NCBI RefSeq assembly: GCF_019396385.1
Contig: NZ_JAHKRN010000016.1
Span: 62,001-126,000 of the forward strand
Direction: 5' to 3'
Length of the DNA stretch: 64,000 bases
Source of the DNA: Nonomuraea harbinensis
GTDB taxonomy: Bacteria > Actinomycetota > Actinomycetes > Streptosporangiales > Streptosporangiaceae
Below the pieces are notes generated by a model, which worked only from the letters and a program-made list of their open reading frames with translations, was not told the origin of the DNA and searched no databases. Within the stretch, counting starts at the first letter, position 1. Every line of letters begins with the position of its first letter. The translations under genes were made by a program, and so were the position numbers. Below, in pieces: positions 1 through 13,041 of the stretch.

Positions 1-62
1 TCGGTGGCCTTGCCCTTGCCCTCATCGCCCCATTGGGCACCCACGAGAACGGCAGCCGGCAT
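1..62 (-). CDS. purA: Adenylosuccinate synthetase, N-terminal fragment
   Basis: Only the first 20 codons lie in the window; the gene continues off the left edge. The reading from the ATG at 62 begins MPAAVLVGAQWGDEGKGKAT. This contains the hallmark GTP-binding loop QWGDEGKGK of adenylosuccinate synthetase, which joins IMP and aspartate using GTP in AMP synthesis. The loop sits at the usual distance from the N-terminus, so the start is well supported. The gene runs in the same direction as the DUF3151 and fba genes upstream of it, but a terminator-like hairpin at 91-114 separates it from them. Confidence 0.93.
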   Translation of the reverse strand, partial: MPAAVLVGAQWGDEGKGKAT

Positions 63-75
63 GGTGAAGTCTCCC

Positions 76-114
76 GAACACAAAACGAAACCCCTGGCGC
101 AAGCGCGACAGGGG
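76..114 (-). terminator. Intrinsic terminator after the fba-DUF3151 unit
   Basis: An inverted repeat (CCCCTG and CAGGGG arms with an inner GCGC/GCGC pair, 91-114) is followed on the minus strand by a T-rich stretch over 76-90. It lies just past the DUF3151 stop and before purA, where a terminator is expected. Confidence 0.6.
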
Positions 115-160
115 CTCTTGCGTGGAGAGACTACCCGAGTGGGGCTTATCGTCCCAAGAG

Positions 161-571
161 CTACCCCTTGGTCAGCGCGTCATAGCCGCTCTCGCTGCTG
201 TCCTTGAGGAACTGCAGGCACCGTTCGGCCTCGTCCTTCTCGCCGATCGCCTGGGCGGCCCGGCTCAGCGCGTACAGGCAGCGCAGGAAGCCGCGGTTGG
301 GCTCGTGCTCCCACGGGATCGGCCCATGCCCCTTCCACCCGCTGCGGCGCAGATGATCGAGCCCGCGGTGGTAGCCGGTGCGGGCGAAGGCGTAGGAGGT
401 GACGGCGTGGCCCTGGGCGAAGTACTCCTCCGCGAGCGCCGCCCAGGCCGCCGGGTAGGCGGGGAAACGGGCGGCCACGTCGGAGGCCTTGACGCCGGAA
501 TCGAGGGCCTCCCTGGCCTCGGGCGTGTCCGGCAACTGCGTCGGGGGCGGCCCGGCGAGAAGGTTATCCAT
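161..571 (-). CDS. DUF3151 family protein
   Basis: A small soluble protein of about 136 residues beginning MDNLLAGPPPTQLPD, which I recognise as the N-terminus of the actinobacterial DUF3151 family. The middle holds the family-typical stretch with YAFARTGYHRGLD and W-HGPIPWEHEPNRGFLRCL. Its function is unknown; the all-helical repeat-like pattern (AAWAALAEEYFAQG) suggests a TPR-like fold. An ATG four codons upstream (583) is an alternative start. It lies 34 bases downstream of fba on the same strand, an arrangement I recall from other actinobacteria, and is probably co-transcribed with it. Confidence 0.8.
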   Translation of the reverse strand: MDNLLAGPPPTQLPDTPEAREALDSGVKASDVAARFPAYPAAWAALAEEYFAQGHAVTSYAFARTGYHRGLDHLRRSGWKGHGPIPWEHEPNRGFLRCLYALSRAAQAIGEKDEAERCLQFLKDSSESGYDALTKG

Positions 572-605
572 AGGACAAGTCATACCCGCCGGGCCGTCTT
601 CGTGG

Positions 606-1628
606 CTAGGAGAGCTTCGTCCCACTGCTCTTGAGGTGCTCGCACGCCTCGGTGACGCGGGCGGCCATGCCCGTCTCGGCCGACTTGCCCCACGAACGCG
701 GGTCGTACGTCTTCTTCTGGCCGACGTCGCCGTCGACCTTCAGCACGCCGTCGTAGTTGCGGAACATGTGGTCGGCCACCGGCCGGGTGAAGGCGTACTG
801 GGTGTCGGTGTCGACGTTCATCTTGACGACCCCGTACGAGATCGCCTCGTGGATCTCCTCCAGCGCCGAGCCGGAGCCGCCGTGGAAGACCAGGTCGAAC
901 GGCTTCTCCTTGCCGAACTTGCCGCCCACCGCCTCCTGGATCTCCTTCAGCACGCTCGGCCGCAGCTTGACGTGGCCCGGCTTGTAGACCCCGTGGACGT
1001 TGCCGAACGTGGCGGCGAGCATGTAGCGGCCCTGCTCGCCCAGGCCGACGGCCTCCGCTGTGGCCAGCGCGTCACCGGTCGTGGTGTAGAGCTTCTCGTT
1101 CATCTCGCCGACGACGCCGTCCTCCTCGCCGCCGACGACGCCGATCTCCATCTCCATGATGATCCGGGCGCGGGCGCACTTGTCGAGGAGTTCCTTGGCG
1201 ATCTCCAGGTTCTCCTCCAGCGGCACGGCCGAGCCGTCCCACATGTGGGACTGGAACAGCGGGTCGAGGCCCTTCGACACCCGCTCCAGCGAGATGTCGA
1301 CGAGCGGGCGCATGAAACCGTCGAGCTTGTTCTTGGGGCAGTGGTCGGTGTGCAGCGCCACCGTGACGGGATACTTCGCGGCCACCACCCGGGCGTACTC
1401 GGCGAGCGCCGTCGCGCCGGTCACCATGTCCTTGACCGTCGGACCGGACAGGTATTCGGCGCCACCCGTGGACACCTGGATGATGCCGTCGCTCTCCGCT
1501 TCGGCGAAGCCGCGAAGAGCGGCGTTCAGCGTCTGGGAAGAGGTCACGTTGATCGCCGGATAGGCGAACCCGCCTGCCTTCGCTCGATCGAGCATCTCCG
1601 CATAGACCTCAGGAGTCGCGATGGGCAT
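606..1628 (-). CDS. fba: Class II fructose-bisphosphate aldolase
   Basis: Cytosolic glycolytic/gluconeogenic enzyme that splits fructose 1,6-bisphosphate into dihydroxyacetone phosphate and glyceraldehyde 3-phosphate. The 340-residue length fits class IIa. The zinc-site motif HTDHC is at residues 93-97. Further ligands lie in the EMEIGVVGGEEDGV segment and in HGVYKPGHV, and the phosphate-binding FHGGSGS and NVDTDTQYAF segments are intact. The start is supported by GGGAGA a few bases before the ATG. The gene heads a unit with DUF3151. Between it and the divergent gene at 1776 lie about 150 bases that must hold both promoters. Confidence 0.97.
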   Translation of the reverse strand: MPIATPEVYAEMLDRAKAGGFAYPAINVTSSQTLNAALRGFAEAESDGIIQVSTGGAEYLSGPTVKDMVTGATALAEYARVVAAKYPVTVALHTDHCPKNKLDGFMRPLVDISLERVSKGLDPLFQSHMWDGSAVPLEENLEIAKELLDKCARARIIMEMEIGVVGGEEDGVVGEMNEKLYTTTGDALATAEAVGLGEQGRYMLAATFGNVHGVYKPGHVKLRPSVLKEIQEAVGGKFGKEKPFDLVFHGGSGSALEEIHEAISYGVVKMNVDTDTQYAFTRPVADHMFRNYDGVLKVDGDVGQKKTYDPRSWGKSAETGMAARVTEACEHLKSSGTKLS

Positions 1629-1775
1629 GAGTCATCTCCCTAGAAGTAACGGCTTCGCGCTGTTTAGTATCCCGGTCTCGTACCCAAGGTGGTAGGGGCG
1701 ACCCTCGGTGGGGCCGGCCGTCCACATCCGACAACACATCGGGAAAGCCGTCTTACCATTGGATAGTCTCGGCGC

Positions 1776-2195
1776 GTGGGACGCCACAGGTCAGATCCGA
1801 TGGGCCTCGCCCGACTGGCGCTCGCCGTCCTGGCGGCAGCGGCCCTCGTGGTGCTGCTGGTCATCGGCGGGCGGGCGTTGTTCGACTCGCTCGACACAGA
1901 GGACGCCGCGCCCGAGCGGACGTCCGCCACGCCCACGGTCACCGCTCCGGTGCCGACCGTGCGCATCGAGTGCGTGGCCGCCACCTGCCCGCTCGTCACC
2001 GTACGGGTCCCCGGCGGCGACGTGCTGCAGCACCGAGAGATGACCGAGGGCGAGGAGGTCAGCTACTTCGAGCCCGAGCTGGACGTGGTGATCTCCGACG
2101 CCGGCACCGTCCGCGTCACCGAGAACGGCACCCTCCGGCCGCGGGGCGAGCAGGGGGAGCGGGAGGCGTTCACAGTCGGAGGTCCGCCAGAGTGA
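1776..2195 (+). CDS. Membrane-anchored protein with a RodZ-like exterior domain
   Basis: A 139-residue protein with a short basic N-terminus, one transmembrane helix at about residues 11-32, a Thr/Pro-rich linker (TSATPTVTAPVPTV) and a C-terminal beta domain of about 75 residues. The tail pattern (IECVAATCPLVTVRV, then GTVRVTENGTL) resembles the DUF4115 domain found at the end of RodZ. The cytoplasmic helix-turn-helix of RodZ is absent. Two cysteines four residues apart could form a disulfide outside the cell. The start is GTG at 1776 or ATG at 1800, neither with a strong ribosome site. Its last 26 bases overlap the convergent pyrE. No function can be assigned. Confidence 0.7.
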   Translation: MGRHRSDPMGLARLALAVLAAAALVVLLVIGGRALFDSLDTEDAAPERTSATPTVTAPVPTVRIECVAATCPLVTVRVPGGDVLQHREMTEGEEVSYFEPELDVVISDAGTVRVTENGTLRPRGEQGEREAFTVGGPPE

Positions 2196-2703
2196 AGGCG
2201 GAACGGTAGTCGAGGCCCTCCTCGGCCATCCTGGCCGCGGCGCCCCGGTCGACGATCGTGGCCACCGCGACCACCTCGGCGCCCTCCTCGCGCAGCGCCT
2301 CCACCGCCGTCAGCGGGGACGAGCCGGTCGTCGAGGTGTCCTCGACCACGAGGACCCGGCGGCCCTTCACCTCGGGGCCCTCGATCCGGCGCTGCATCCC
2401 GTGGGCCTTCTGCGCCTTGCGCACCACGAACGCGTCCAGCGAACGCCCGCGCGCCGCCGCGACGTGCAGCATGGCCGTCGCCACCGGGTCGGCGCCCAGC
2501 GTGAGCCCGCCCACCGCGTCGTAGTCGAGGTCGGCCGTCAGGTCGAGGAGCACGCCGCCGACCAGCGGGGCCGCCGCGGCGTCGAGCGTGATGCGGCGCA
2601 GGTCGAGGTAGAAGTCGGCCTCCTGCCCTGAGGAGAGCACCACCCGGCCGTGCACGACGGCCTTCTTCTCGATCTCGGCCAGCAGTCTGTCACGGTCGCT
2701 CAT
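2170..2703 (-). CDS. pyrE: Orotate phosphoribosyltransferase
   Basis: Makes orotidine 5'-monophosphate from orotate and PRPP in pyrimidine synthesis. The 177 residues match the short form of the family. The PRPP-binding signature VLVVEDTSTTGSS is at residues 117-129, and the substrate loop (FVVRKAQKAHG) is present. The start is the only ATG that preserves the family N-terminus. The gene stands alone, convergent with the anchored protein whose 3' end it overlaps by 26 bases, and divergent from the sigma-factor gene at 2813. Confidence 0.95.
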   Translation of the reverse strand: MSDRDRLLAEIEKKAVVHGRVVLSSGQEADFYLDLRRITLDAAAAPLVGGVLLDLTADLDYDAVGGLTLGADPVATAMLHVAAARGRSLDAFVVRKAQKAHGMQRRIEGPEVKGRRVLVVEDTSTTGSSPLTAVEALREEGAEVVAVATIVDRGAAARMAEEGLDYRSAFTLADLRL

Positions 2704-2812
2704 GGGTTCAGCTTAGAGCCGGTCCTCGACGGCAAAGAGACGCGCTCGGTTTAGCCATGGGCGTGAGTGCGGAATGACTGCACGGGCAACGGTTCGTAAC
2801 CGCGAGGTCACC

Positions 2813-5800
2813 ATGAGTGTGGAAACACCGCAGAGCGACGCATACCTGCTGCATGCCGTCAGAGGGGGTGATGCCACCGCGTACGGGCAGCTCTACGAGC
2901 GTCACGTGGCCGCCGCACGCGCCCTGGCCGGGCAGCTCGTGTACGGCGAGGCGGAGGTCGAGGACGTCGTCGCCGAGTCGTTCACCAGGGTGCTCGACCA
3001 CGTGGGCCGTGGCGGCGGGCCGGCGTCGGCCTTCCGCACCTACCTGCTGATCGTGGTCCGGCGCACCGTCCACGACCGCACCCGCGTGACGGGCGAGATC
3101 GAGCTGTCCGACACCGCCATGCCCGCCGACCCGGCGTCGGCCCGCCTGGAGGGGTCGCTGATCGCCCAGGCCTACCTGTCGCTGGCGGAGCGGTGGCGGG
3201 CGGTGCTGTGGCACACCGAGGTGGAGAACGCCCGGTCCGCCGACGTGGCGCCGCTGCTCGGGCTGTCGGCCAACGGGGTCTCCGCGCTGGCCTACCGGGC
3301 TCGTGAGGGGCTGCGGCAGGCGTACCTGCAGCTCTACCTGACGGGGTCGCCGCCGCCCGAGTGCAAGGCGGTGATCGGCAAGCTGGGCGCGTACGTGCGC
3401 GGCGGGCTGACCCGGCGCGACTCGCGGTCGGTCGACGAGCACGTGCGCGACTGCCCCAACTGCCACACCGTCCTGCGGGAGCTCACCGACGTCAACCGAG
3501 GGCTGCGCACGGTCATCGGGCCCCTGGTGCTGGGCGACGTGGCCGCCGGCTATCTGGAGGCTCTGTCCCGGCCCGCCCCCGCTCCCCGGCGGACGCTGGG
3601 CCGGATGCGGCGGACGCACGTCGCGGTGGCGGGCGGGGCGGCCACGGTGATGGCGGTGGCGGCGGCCTTCGCCGTGGTGTCGGGCCAGGACGTGGGAGCC
3701 CGCCCCGACGCCCAGCCCCGCTCCGCCGCCGACCAGTACGACCACGTCGGCCCGTACGGCGAGAACCTCTCCCATACGGGTGCGGGCGGTACGGGCGGTT
3801 CGGGTTCGGACGGTTCCGGCGGCGACAGGTCAGGCGTGGACGGCCCAGGCTCGGATGGCTCGGGTGGAGACGGATCCGGCCCAGGCGGCTCCGACGCGGA
3901 CGGCCCTGGTGCGCAAGCGCAGTCCTCCAGCGGTACGGGTCCACAAGGCTCGGAGTCCGCCGGCCCGTCGGACGCGGCCCCTCAGGACACGGGCACGCAG
4001 GGCTCGGGGACCCCAGCCGCCGCCTCGCCGTCGGACTCCAAGGCCGCGGGCTTGCACGGCGAGGCAGGCACCGCTGACCGGCCGTCAGCGATGGGCCCGC
4101 ACGGCCCGTCCCGCGCAGGCGTCCCCTCGGGCCGGCCACCCGCCCTCGTCCCACCCCACGACCACGACGGGAACCACACCGGCTCCCCCGACCATGCCAG
4201 CGGGGACCGCACCGGTGCCTCCCCCGGCGAGGCGAGCCGCGACCGTACGGGCCCGCCTGACCGAGAGCACGCGGGTTCCTCGTCCAGCGGGGCCAGCGCG
4301 GACCGCGACGGCTCCTCACCCGGCCGACCTGCCCGGGAGCGTGCCGGTTCCTCGTCCGGCAAGCCTGACCGGGATCGCGGTGATTCCTCGTCCGACCGGA
4401 GAAGGGAGCGCGGTGGTTTCTCACCCGGTGGGCCTGATCGAGGGCGTGCCGGTTCCTCGTCCGGTGACCCGGGAGAGGACCGCGGTGGTTCCTCGTCACG
4501 CATGCCTGACCGGGATCGCGGTGGTTCCTCGTCCCGTGACCCGAGAAGGGATCGTGCCGGCTCCTCGTCACGCACGCCTGATCGGGAGCGTGCCGGCTCC
4601 TCGCCTGGTGAGGCCAGAAGGGATCGCGGTGGTTCCTCGTCCGGTCGGGATCGCGATGGCTCCTCGTCCGAGGTGCCGAGGAGGGACCGCGCCCGGTCCT
4701 CCTCGGACGAGGCTGGCGGGGAACGCGCCCGCCGTCCGGAGCGTGAGCGGGTGGGGGCGTCCAGTGAGCGCAGGACGGCCCGCCTGCGCGCCTCCGTAGC
4801 GGCGATGGGCTCCCTGGTACGGGGCGAGGACGGCATCGTGGCCATGCGCGTCCGGAACATCGGCAATGCGCCGACCCGGGACATCTACGCCGCCATCGAA
4901 TTGCCCCCGGGCGTCACCCTCGTCCCCCAGACGAGCCCGATCGCGGAAACCCCATGGACCGTCCCGGGAAAGCCCGGCACGGCCCAGTGGGTGGCGGCGG
5001 AAAGGCATGCCGCCTCCCGGCTCTCTCAGAGCGCGACAGACACGGACACCGAAGGATGGGACACCTCCGAGGTATCGCCCCGTGATGACGGCACGTTCAC
5101 CCCAGGAACCGCCATCCCCGTGCATACGCGCGGGGTAGCCGCCGGCCTGGGCGCAGTGGGCTGGGGTGTTCTCCTCCCCGCCGCACTGCACGAACTTCCG
5201 CCGGAGACGGCCGGTTCTCCGGCGGGTGGATCCGTGAGGGCGCAGGAGGGCACGGCCGAGGGCGGTGGGGGCGTCGACGTAAGCGCAGGTAGAGGCGGGA
5301 CTGTTCGCCCACCCGCCGTAATGCGCGGGCGTTCAGCAAGTTCTCTGGCGGATGGATATGCGAGCCAGGCGCAGGAAAGCTCTGCCGTGAATCGTGAGGT
5401 CACCAACCTAGGCGGAGGTGTTCTTCTACCTGCTGCCATGCGCTGGCACGAAGGTGAGGCAGCGAGCGGATTCGCGCGTGCGCAGGAGGGCGCCGCGGAT
5501 CGTGAGGGCACCGACGTGGGCGGAGGCGTCCTACCGCCCGCTGCCCTGCGTGAGCCTTCGCAGAAGGGGGCCGGTTCGCTGGGACGGCTGCGGGGGAGCG
5601 CCACCGGGGCTGGGGACCAGGCGGCGGTTCAGTGGGTGGTGGACGAGGCGGAGGCCGAGGACCGGGCGACGGTCCAGTGGGTGGACAAAGCGGAGACCCA
5701 CGGCCGGGCGGCGGTTCAGTGGGTGGGGGATGTCAGGGAAGGGCGGGCCGGTGGGTGGGCGTGCCGGGCCGTCAGAGGTGGGGCGCGGTGTGCCAGGGCG

Positions 5801-6826
5801 CCGTTGGCGGCGGGGAAGGCCGCGTCGGTGTTCCTGCGGGTGCGGGTGGCGCGGGACGCTCCGGAGGGGGAGGGGCCCAGGCTGAGGGTGGAGGCGGGCG
5901 CGCTCAGGTTGAGCGCGCGGGCGCCGGTGGGGGTTCGGGAAGGGGGAGCGCCGGCCAGGTTCGCCGCCGACGGGAAGGTGACGGTCAGGGCGGTGGGGAA
6001 CGGGTTGCTGACGTGCCCGGACAAGCGTCAGGGGTGCGCGGAGCGGCCCAAGGGTGAGCACCGCGATGGCGACCTGGAGCCGCTCGACCTCGACAGGTCC
6101 CGGAAAACGAAAGCTTCCAGCGCCGCCCGGCTCGACCTGCCCCAGGGTGGCCGGATCCTCTGGGCGGGGCTCTATTGGTCGGCCACCGCCGAGGGCGCCG
6201 GGCCGATCAAGCTGAAGCCGCCCGGCAGGGGCCGCTACGTGACCGTGCGGCCCAGCCGGGTCGCCTGGCAGAAACTGACCCACGGCCCCGCCTACCAGGC
6301 GTACGCCGACGTCACAGGGCTGGCGGCGAGCGCAGCCAAGAACGGCGAGTGGTGGGCGGCGGACCCGCCGATGGGCACGCGGGGTCACGCCGGCTGGAGC
6401 CTCGTGGTCGTCACCACCGACCCGGCCGCCCCGTACGGCAACGCGGTCGTCCTCGACGACACCCGGATCGTCGGCGGCGACAGCCCGGCGCTGCGGCTGC
6501 CGCTCGGCGGACTGGAGCCCGCCGGCGCCCCCGCCCGGGTGGAACTGGTCGCCTGGGCAGGCGACGCCGGCCTGCGCGGCGACCGGCTATCGCCGGGCAA
6601 CGGCCGGGTCAGGCCGGAGCGCGGTGACCGCGATGAGGGCGACGGCCGGGTCACGCCGGAGGCCCGCGACCGTGACGCGGGCAACGCCTCGGTCGGCACG
6701 ACGTTCGGTGTCGATATCGATACGGTGAGCCACGTCCTGGGGCGCCGTCCCAACTTGACGATCATGGGGAAGGAGGGCGTGGTGCTGTTCGGGGTCGTTG
6801 CGGTGAGCGTTCGTGCGCGACCGTGA
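2813..6826 (+). CDS. ECF sigma factor fused to zinc anti-sigma, membrane helix and giant repeat-rich exterior
   Basis: A 1337-residue multidomain protein. Residues about 10-85 form sigma region 2 and about 115-172 sigma region 4. A zf-HC2 anti-sigma zinc motif follows (C184, H210, C214, C217). A transmembrane helix spans about 268-290. The outside portion starts with Gly/Ser/Asp-rich linker, then a run of decapeptide-like repeats built on GSSS-x-(P)-x-RDR (DNA about 4260-4710), then a DUF11-like beta domain (VRNIGNAPTRDIYAAIELP ... CARAPLAAGKAASVFL) interrupted by about 250 residues of low complexity, and finally a folded C-terminal domain (RILWAGLYWSA, HAGWSLVVV) common in actinobacterial surface proteins. 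It resembles ECF sigma factors with regulatory extensions (ECF52/53-type, from memory), in which the sigma factor is tethered at the membrane. The start at ATG 2813 is preferred because residues before it are not family-like; an in-frame ATG at 2774 exists. Confidence is high for sigma/anti-sigma and modest for the C-terminal family. Confidence 0.88.
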   Translation: MSVETPQSDAYLLHAVRGGDATAYGQLYERHVAAARALAGQLVYGEAEVEDVVAESFTRVLDHVGRGGGPASAFRTYLLIVVRRTVHDRTRVTGEIELSDTAMPADPASARLEGSLIAQAYLSLAERWRAVLWHTEVENARSADVAPLLGLSANGVSALAYRAREGLRQAYLQLYLTGSPPPECKAVIGKLGAYVRGGLTRRDSRSVDEHVRDCPNCHTVLRELTDVNRGLRTVIGPLVLGDVAAGYLEALSRPAPAPRRTLGRMRRTHVAVAGGAATVMAVAAAFAVVSGQDVGARPDAQPRSAADQYDHVGPYGENLSHTGAGGTGGSGSDGSGGDRSGVDGPGSDGSGGDGSGPGGSDADGPGAQAQSSSGTGPQGSESAGPSDAAPQDTGTQGSGTPAAASPSDSKAAGLHGEAGTADRPSAMGPHGPSRAGVPSGRPPALVPPHDHDGNHTGSPDHASGDRTGASPGEASRDRTGPPDREHAGSSSSGASADRDGSSPGRPARERAGSSSGKPDRDRGDSSSDRRRERGGFSPGGPDRGRAGSSSGDPGEDRGGSSSRMPDRDRGGSSSRDPRRDRAGSSSRTPDRERAGSSPGEARRDRGGSSSGRDRDGSSSEVPRRDRARSSSDEAGGERARRPERERVGASSERRTARLRASVAAMGSLVRGEDGIVAMRVRNIGNAPTRDIYAAIELPPGVTLVPQTSPIAETPWTVPGKPGTAQWVAAERHAASRLSQSATDTDTEGWDTSEVSPRDDGTFTPGTAIPVHTRGVAAGLGAVGWGVLLPAALHELPPETAGSPAGGSVRAQEGTAEGGGGVDVSAGRGGTVRPPAVMRGRSASSLADGYASQAQESSAVNREVTNLGGGVLLPAAMRWHEGEAASGFARAQEGAADREGTDVGGGVLPPAALREPSQKGAGSLGRLRGSATGAGDQAAVQWVVDEAEAEDRATVQWVDKAETHGRAAVQWVGDVREGRAGGWACRAVRGGARCARAPLAAGKAASVFLRVRVARDAPEGEGPRLRVEAGALRLSARAPVGVREGGAPARFAADGKVTVRAVGNGLLTCPDKRQGCAERPKGEHRDGDLEPLDLDRSRKTKASSAARLDLPQGGRILWAGLYWSATAEGAGPIKLKPPGRGRYVTVRPSRVAWQKLTHGPAYQAYADVTGLAASAAKNGEWWAADPPMGTRGHAGWSLVVVTTDPAAPYGNAVVLDDTRIVGGDSPALRLPLGGLEPAGAPARVELVAWAGDAGLRGDRLSPGNGRVRPERGDRDEGDGRVTPEARDRDAGNASVGTTFGVDIDTVSHVLGRRPNLTIMGKEGVVLFGVVAVSVRARP
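4260..4710 (+). repeat. Tandem approx. 30-base repeats inside the ECF fusion gene
   Basis: About fifteen imperfect copies of a unit coding for G-S-S-S followed by a charged stretch such as P-D-R-D-R. Copies share segments like GGTTCCTCGTC at the DNA level. They code for a flexible Ser/Arg/Asp-rich spacer outside the membrane helix. The copies are in frame and degenerate, so they are a coding repeat and not a CRISPR-like array. Confidence 0.8.
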
Positions 6827-7004
6827 CGGTGACCAGGACAAACTGGTACGGTTCGCCTAACGGGTCTGGCTTAACGCCGGTCGAGGGGCGAATCGTCGGG
6901 ATTCACCCTCGCGCGATCACCCGCTTTCATTACCCTGGGACAGGGCCGCCGAGTCCGGCTCTGACGGTGCAGAGCCAGCACGTCGGACCACCACGAAAGG
7001 GGCG

Positions 7005-8219
7005 GTGTCAGTGGATCGCTGCGCGCTGTTCGTCGACGCCGGCTATCTGCTGGCGGACGGCGCGATGGCCGTGCATGGCACCCGCCATCGCGAGTCGGTG
7101 TCGTGGGACTATCCCGGGCTGTTGCAGCTCATGTCCAGCCTGTCCCGCGAGCGCACCGGCCTGCCGCTGCTGCGCTGTTACTGGTACGAGGCCACGATCG
7201 AGGGGCGCCGCACCTCCGAGCACGACGTGCTGGCCGACATCCCCGGTCTCAAGCTCCGCCTGTCCCGCATCAGGCCCGGCCGCCGTGAGGGCGTCGACGC
7301 GCAGGTCCACCGCGACCTGATGACGCTGGCGCGCAACAACGCCATCTGCGACGCGGTCGTGGTGAGCGGCGACGAGGACCTCACCCAGGTCGTCTGCGAC
7401 GCGCAGGACCTCGGCGTCCGGCTGACCGTGGTCCACATCGCCGCCGACGGGAGCTGGGCCGCCTCGCGCTCCCTGCGCCAGGAGTGCGACGACCTCATCG
7501 AGCTGGGCGCCGGTCATCTGCGGCCGTACGTGACGCTGGTGACCGGGTCGTCGGAGGCCGTCAACGGTCACCAGCCGATGAGCAACGGCCACGGCTCACA
7601 CTCGCTGCCCGCCGCGCCCGCGCCGTCGTCGCTGCCCCCGGCCTCCTCGACCGGCTCGCTGCCGCCGGCCCCGGCCAGCACCGGCAGCCACGCCGCCCCG
7701 CACTCCTCCGCGAGCCAGCCCCAGCCGACGAGTCCCCCGCCCAGCCGGGCCCAGTCGCAGCCTCCGTCGCTGCCCTCGTACACCTTCCCCGCCGACCCGC
7801 CCGTGCCGCAGCAGCCGGCCGCGCCGGCGACCGGGCAACTGCCGCAGCAGTCGCCGACCACCGGGCAGTTCTCCTCGCCGTCGAGCGCGGGCACCTATCA
7901 GCAGCTCGGCCCCTACACCGGGCCGCAGCCGGCGCCGGTGACCCAGCAGCCGGCCTCGTCCTCCTCGGGAGCCACGACGCTGGCCGACGCGGTCAAGGCG
8001 GCCCACCGCGAGGGCCACGACTTCGGCGAGTCCGTGGCCCGCGACGCGCCCGCCCTCTGGCTGGAGGCGGTGCTGGCGCGCAAGCCCCGGATGCCGTCCG
8101 ACCTGGAGGCCAGGCTGCTGCAGGGGTCGTCGCTGCCGATCGACTTCCTGCTGCACGACGAGGTCCGTCACGCCCTGCGCAGGGGGTTCTGGGACGCGCT
8201 GGAGCGCGCCCGCAGCTGA
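7005..8219 (+). CDS. NYN domain (PIN-like) putative ribonuclease
   Basis: The first 170 residues form a NYN domain, a PIN-like metal-dependent nuclease fold. Acidic residues expected at the active site are visible: D11 in FVDAGYLL, D98 in GVDAQV, and D123/D125 in SGDEDL. Residues about 185-310 are a Ser/Pro/Gln-rich linker of low complexity. The last 85 residues (TTLADAVKAAHREGHDFGESV ...) form a compact helical domain, possibly OST-HTH-like. GTG at 7005 follows AAAGGGGCGG at good spacing. Probably an RNA-processing enzyme with an unknown target. The upstream 178-base gap holds its promoter. Its stop codon and that of the convergent response regulator both lie in the palindrome TGACCGGTCA (8217-8226). 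Confidence 0.85.
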   Translation: MSVDRCALFVDAGYLLADGAMAVHGTRHRESVSWDYPGLLQLMSSLSRERTGLPLLRCYWYEATIEGRRTSEHDVLADIPGLKLRLSRIRPGRREGVDAQVHRDLMTLARNNAICDAVVVSGDEDLTQVVCDAQDLGVRLTVVHIAADGSWAASRSLRQECDDLIELGAGHLRPYVTLVTGSSEAVNGHQPMSNGHGSHSLPAAPAPSSLPPASSTGSLPPAPASTGSHAAPHSSASQPQPTSPPPSRAQSQPPSLPSYTFPADPPVPQQPAAPATGQLPQQSPTTGQFSSPSSAGTYQQLGPYTGPQPAPVTQQPASSSSGATTLADAVKAAHREGHDFGESVARDAPALWLEAVLARKPRMPSDLEARLLQGSSLPIDFLLHDEVRHALRRGFWDALERARS

Positions 8220-8223
8220 CCGG

Positions 8224-8853
8224 TCAGGTCAGGGCGTCGAAGCCGGCGCGCAGCCGGGTGACGCGGTCCGTGAGGTCGGTGAGGGGGGCCCGCAGCGCGG
8301 AGGCGCCGGACTGCTGGGCGAGCTCACGCACGCGGGACAGCTCCTCCTCGACCGCCAGCAGGCGGCGGGACAGCTCCGGCAGGACCGACGCCTGGTCGCC
8401 GGCTCCCGGCGGCAGCTCGTGGCCGAGCCGCTCGCGCAGCAGCGCCGCCTGCTCGGCCAGGCGCTTGTTCATGTTGTAGAGCTCGGCGAACACCGACACC
8501 TTGGCCCGCAGCACCCACGGGTCGAAGGGCTTGGTGAGGTAGTCGACGGCGCCCGCCGCATAGCCGCGGAAGGCGTAGTCGGGGGCGCTGTCGACGACCG
8601 TCAGGAAGATGATCGGGATGTTTCTGGTGCGCTCGCGGCGCTTGATGTGGGCGGCCGTCTCGAAGCCGTCCATGCCGGGCATCCGCACGTCCAGCAGGAT
8701 CAGCGCGAACTCGGTGTTGAGCAGCGCCTTCAGCGCCTCCTCACCCGACCTGGCGCGCACCGGCACCAGGTCGAGCGAGCTGAGGATCGCCTCCAGCGCG
8801 ATGAGGTTCTCCTCCCGGTCGTCGACCAGCAGGATCTTGGCCCGGTCTGGCAT
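8224..8853 (-). CDS. Response regulator with coiled-coil tail, no DNA-binding domain
   Basis: A 209-residue protein with one receiver domain. The acidic pair is D11/D12, the phosphoacceptor aspartate is in LILLDVRMPG (D55), and the conserved Lys is in LTKPFD. The tail (about residues 125-209) is helical and predicted coiled coil (LPELSRRLLAVEEELSRVREL) with no recognisable output domain, so it probably signals by protein contact. The ATG at 8853 lies two bases past the stop of the upstream hybrid kinase and is preceded by AAGGGG within that gene, giving tight translational coupling. It is the natural partner of that kinase. Confidence 0.9.
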   Translation of the reverse strand: MPDRAKILLVDDREENLIALEAILSSLDLVPVRARSGEEALKALLNTEFALILLDVRMPGMDGFETAAHIKRRERTRNIPIIFLTVVDSAPDYAFRGYAAGAVDYLTKPFDPWVLRAKVSVFAELYNMNKRLAEQAALLRERLGHELPPGAGDQASVLPELSRRLLAVEEELSRVRELAQQSGASALRAPLTDLTDRVTRLRAGFDALT

Positions 8854-8855
8854 CG

Positions 8856-13031
<4,176 letters not shown>

Positions 13032-13041
13032 GGGGCCTCCT

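Noticed and set aside
4260..4710. CRISPR-like array of regular approx. 30-base repeats
   Set aside because: The units are contiguous, degenerate and in frame, with no unique spacers and no cas genes nearby.
3512..4884. Several long antisense frames with Arg/Pro-rich products
   Set aside because: They are shadows of the repeat-rich ECF fusion gene, with no ribosome sites and no family resemblance.
8217..8226. Palindrome TGACCGGTCA as a terminator or operator
   Set aside because: It is only 10 bases and consists of the two convergent stop codons. No longer stem surrounds it.
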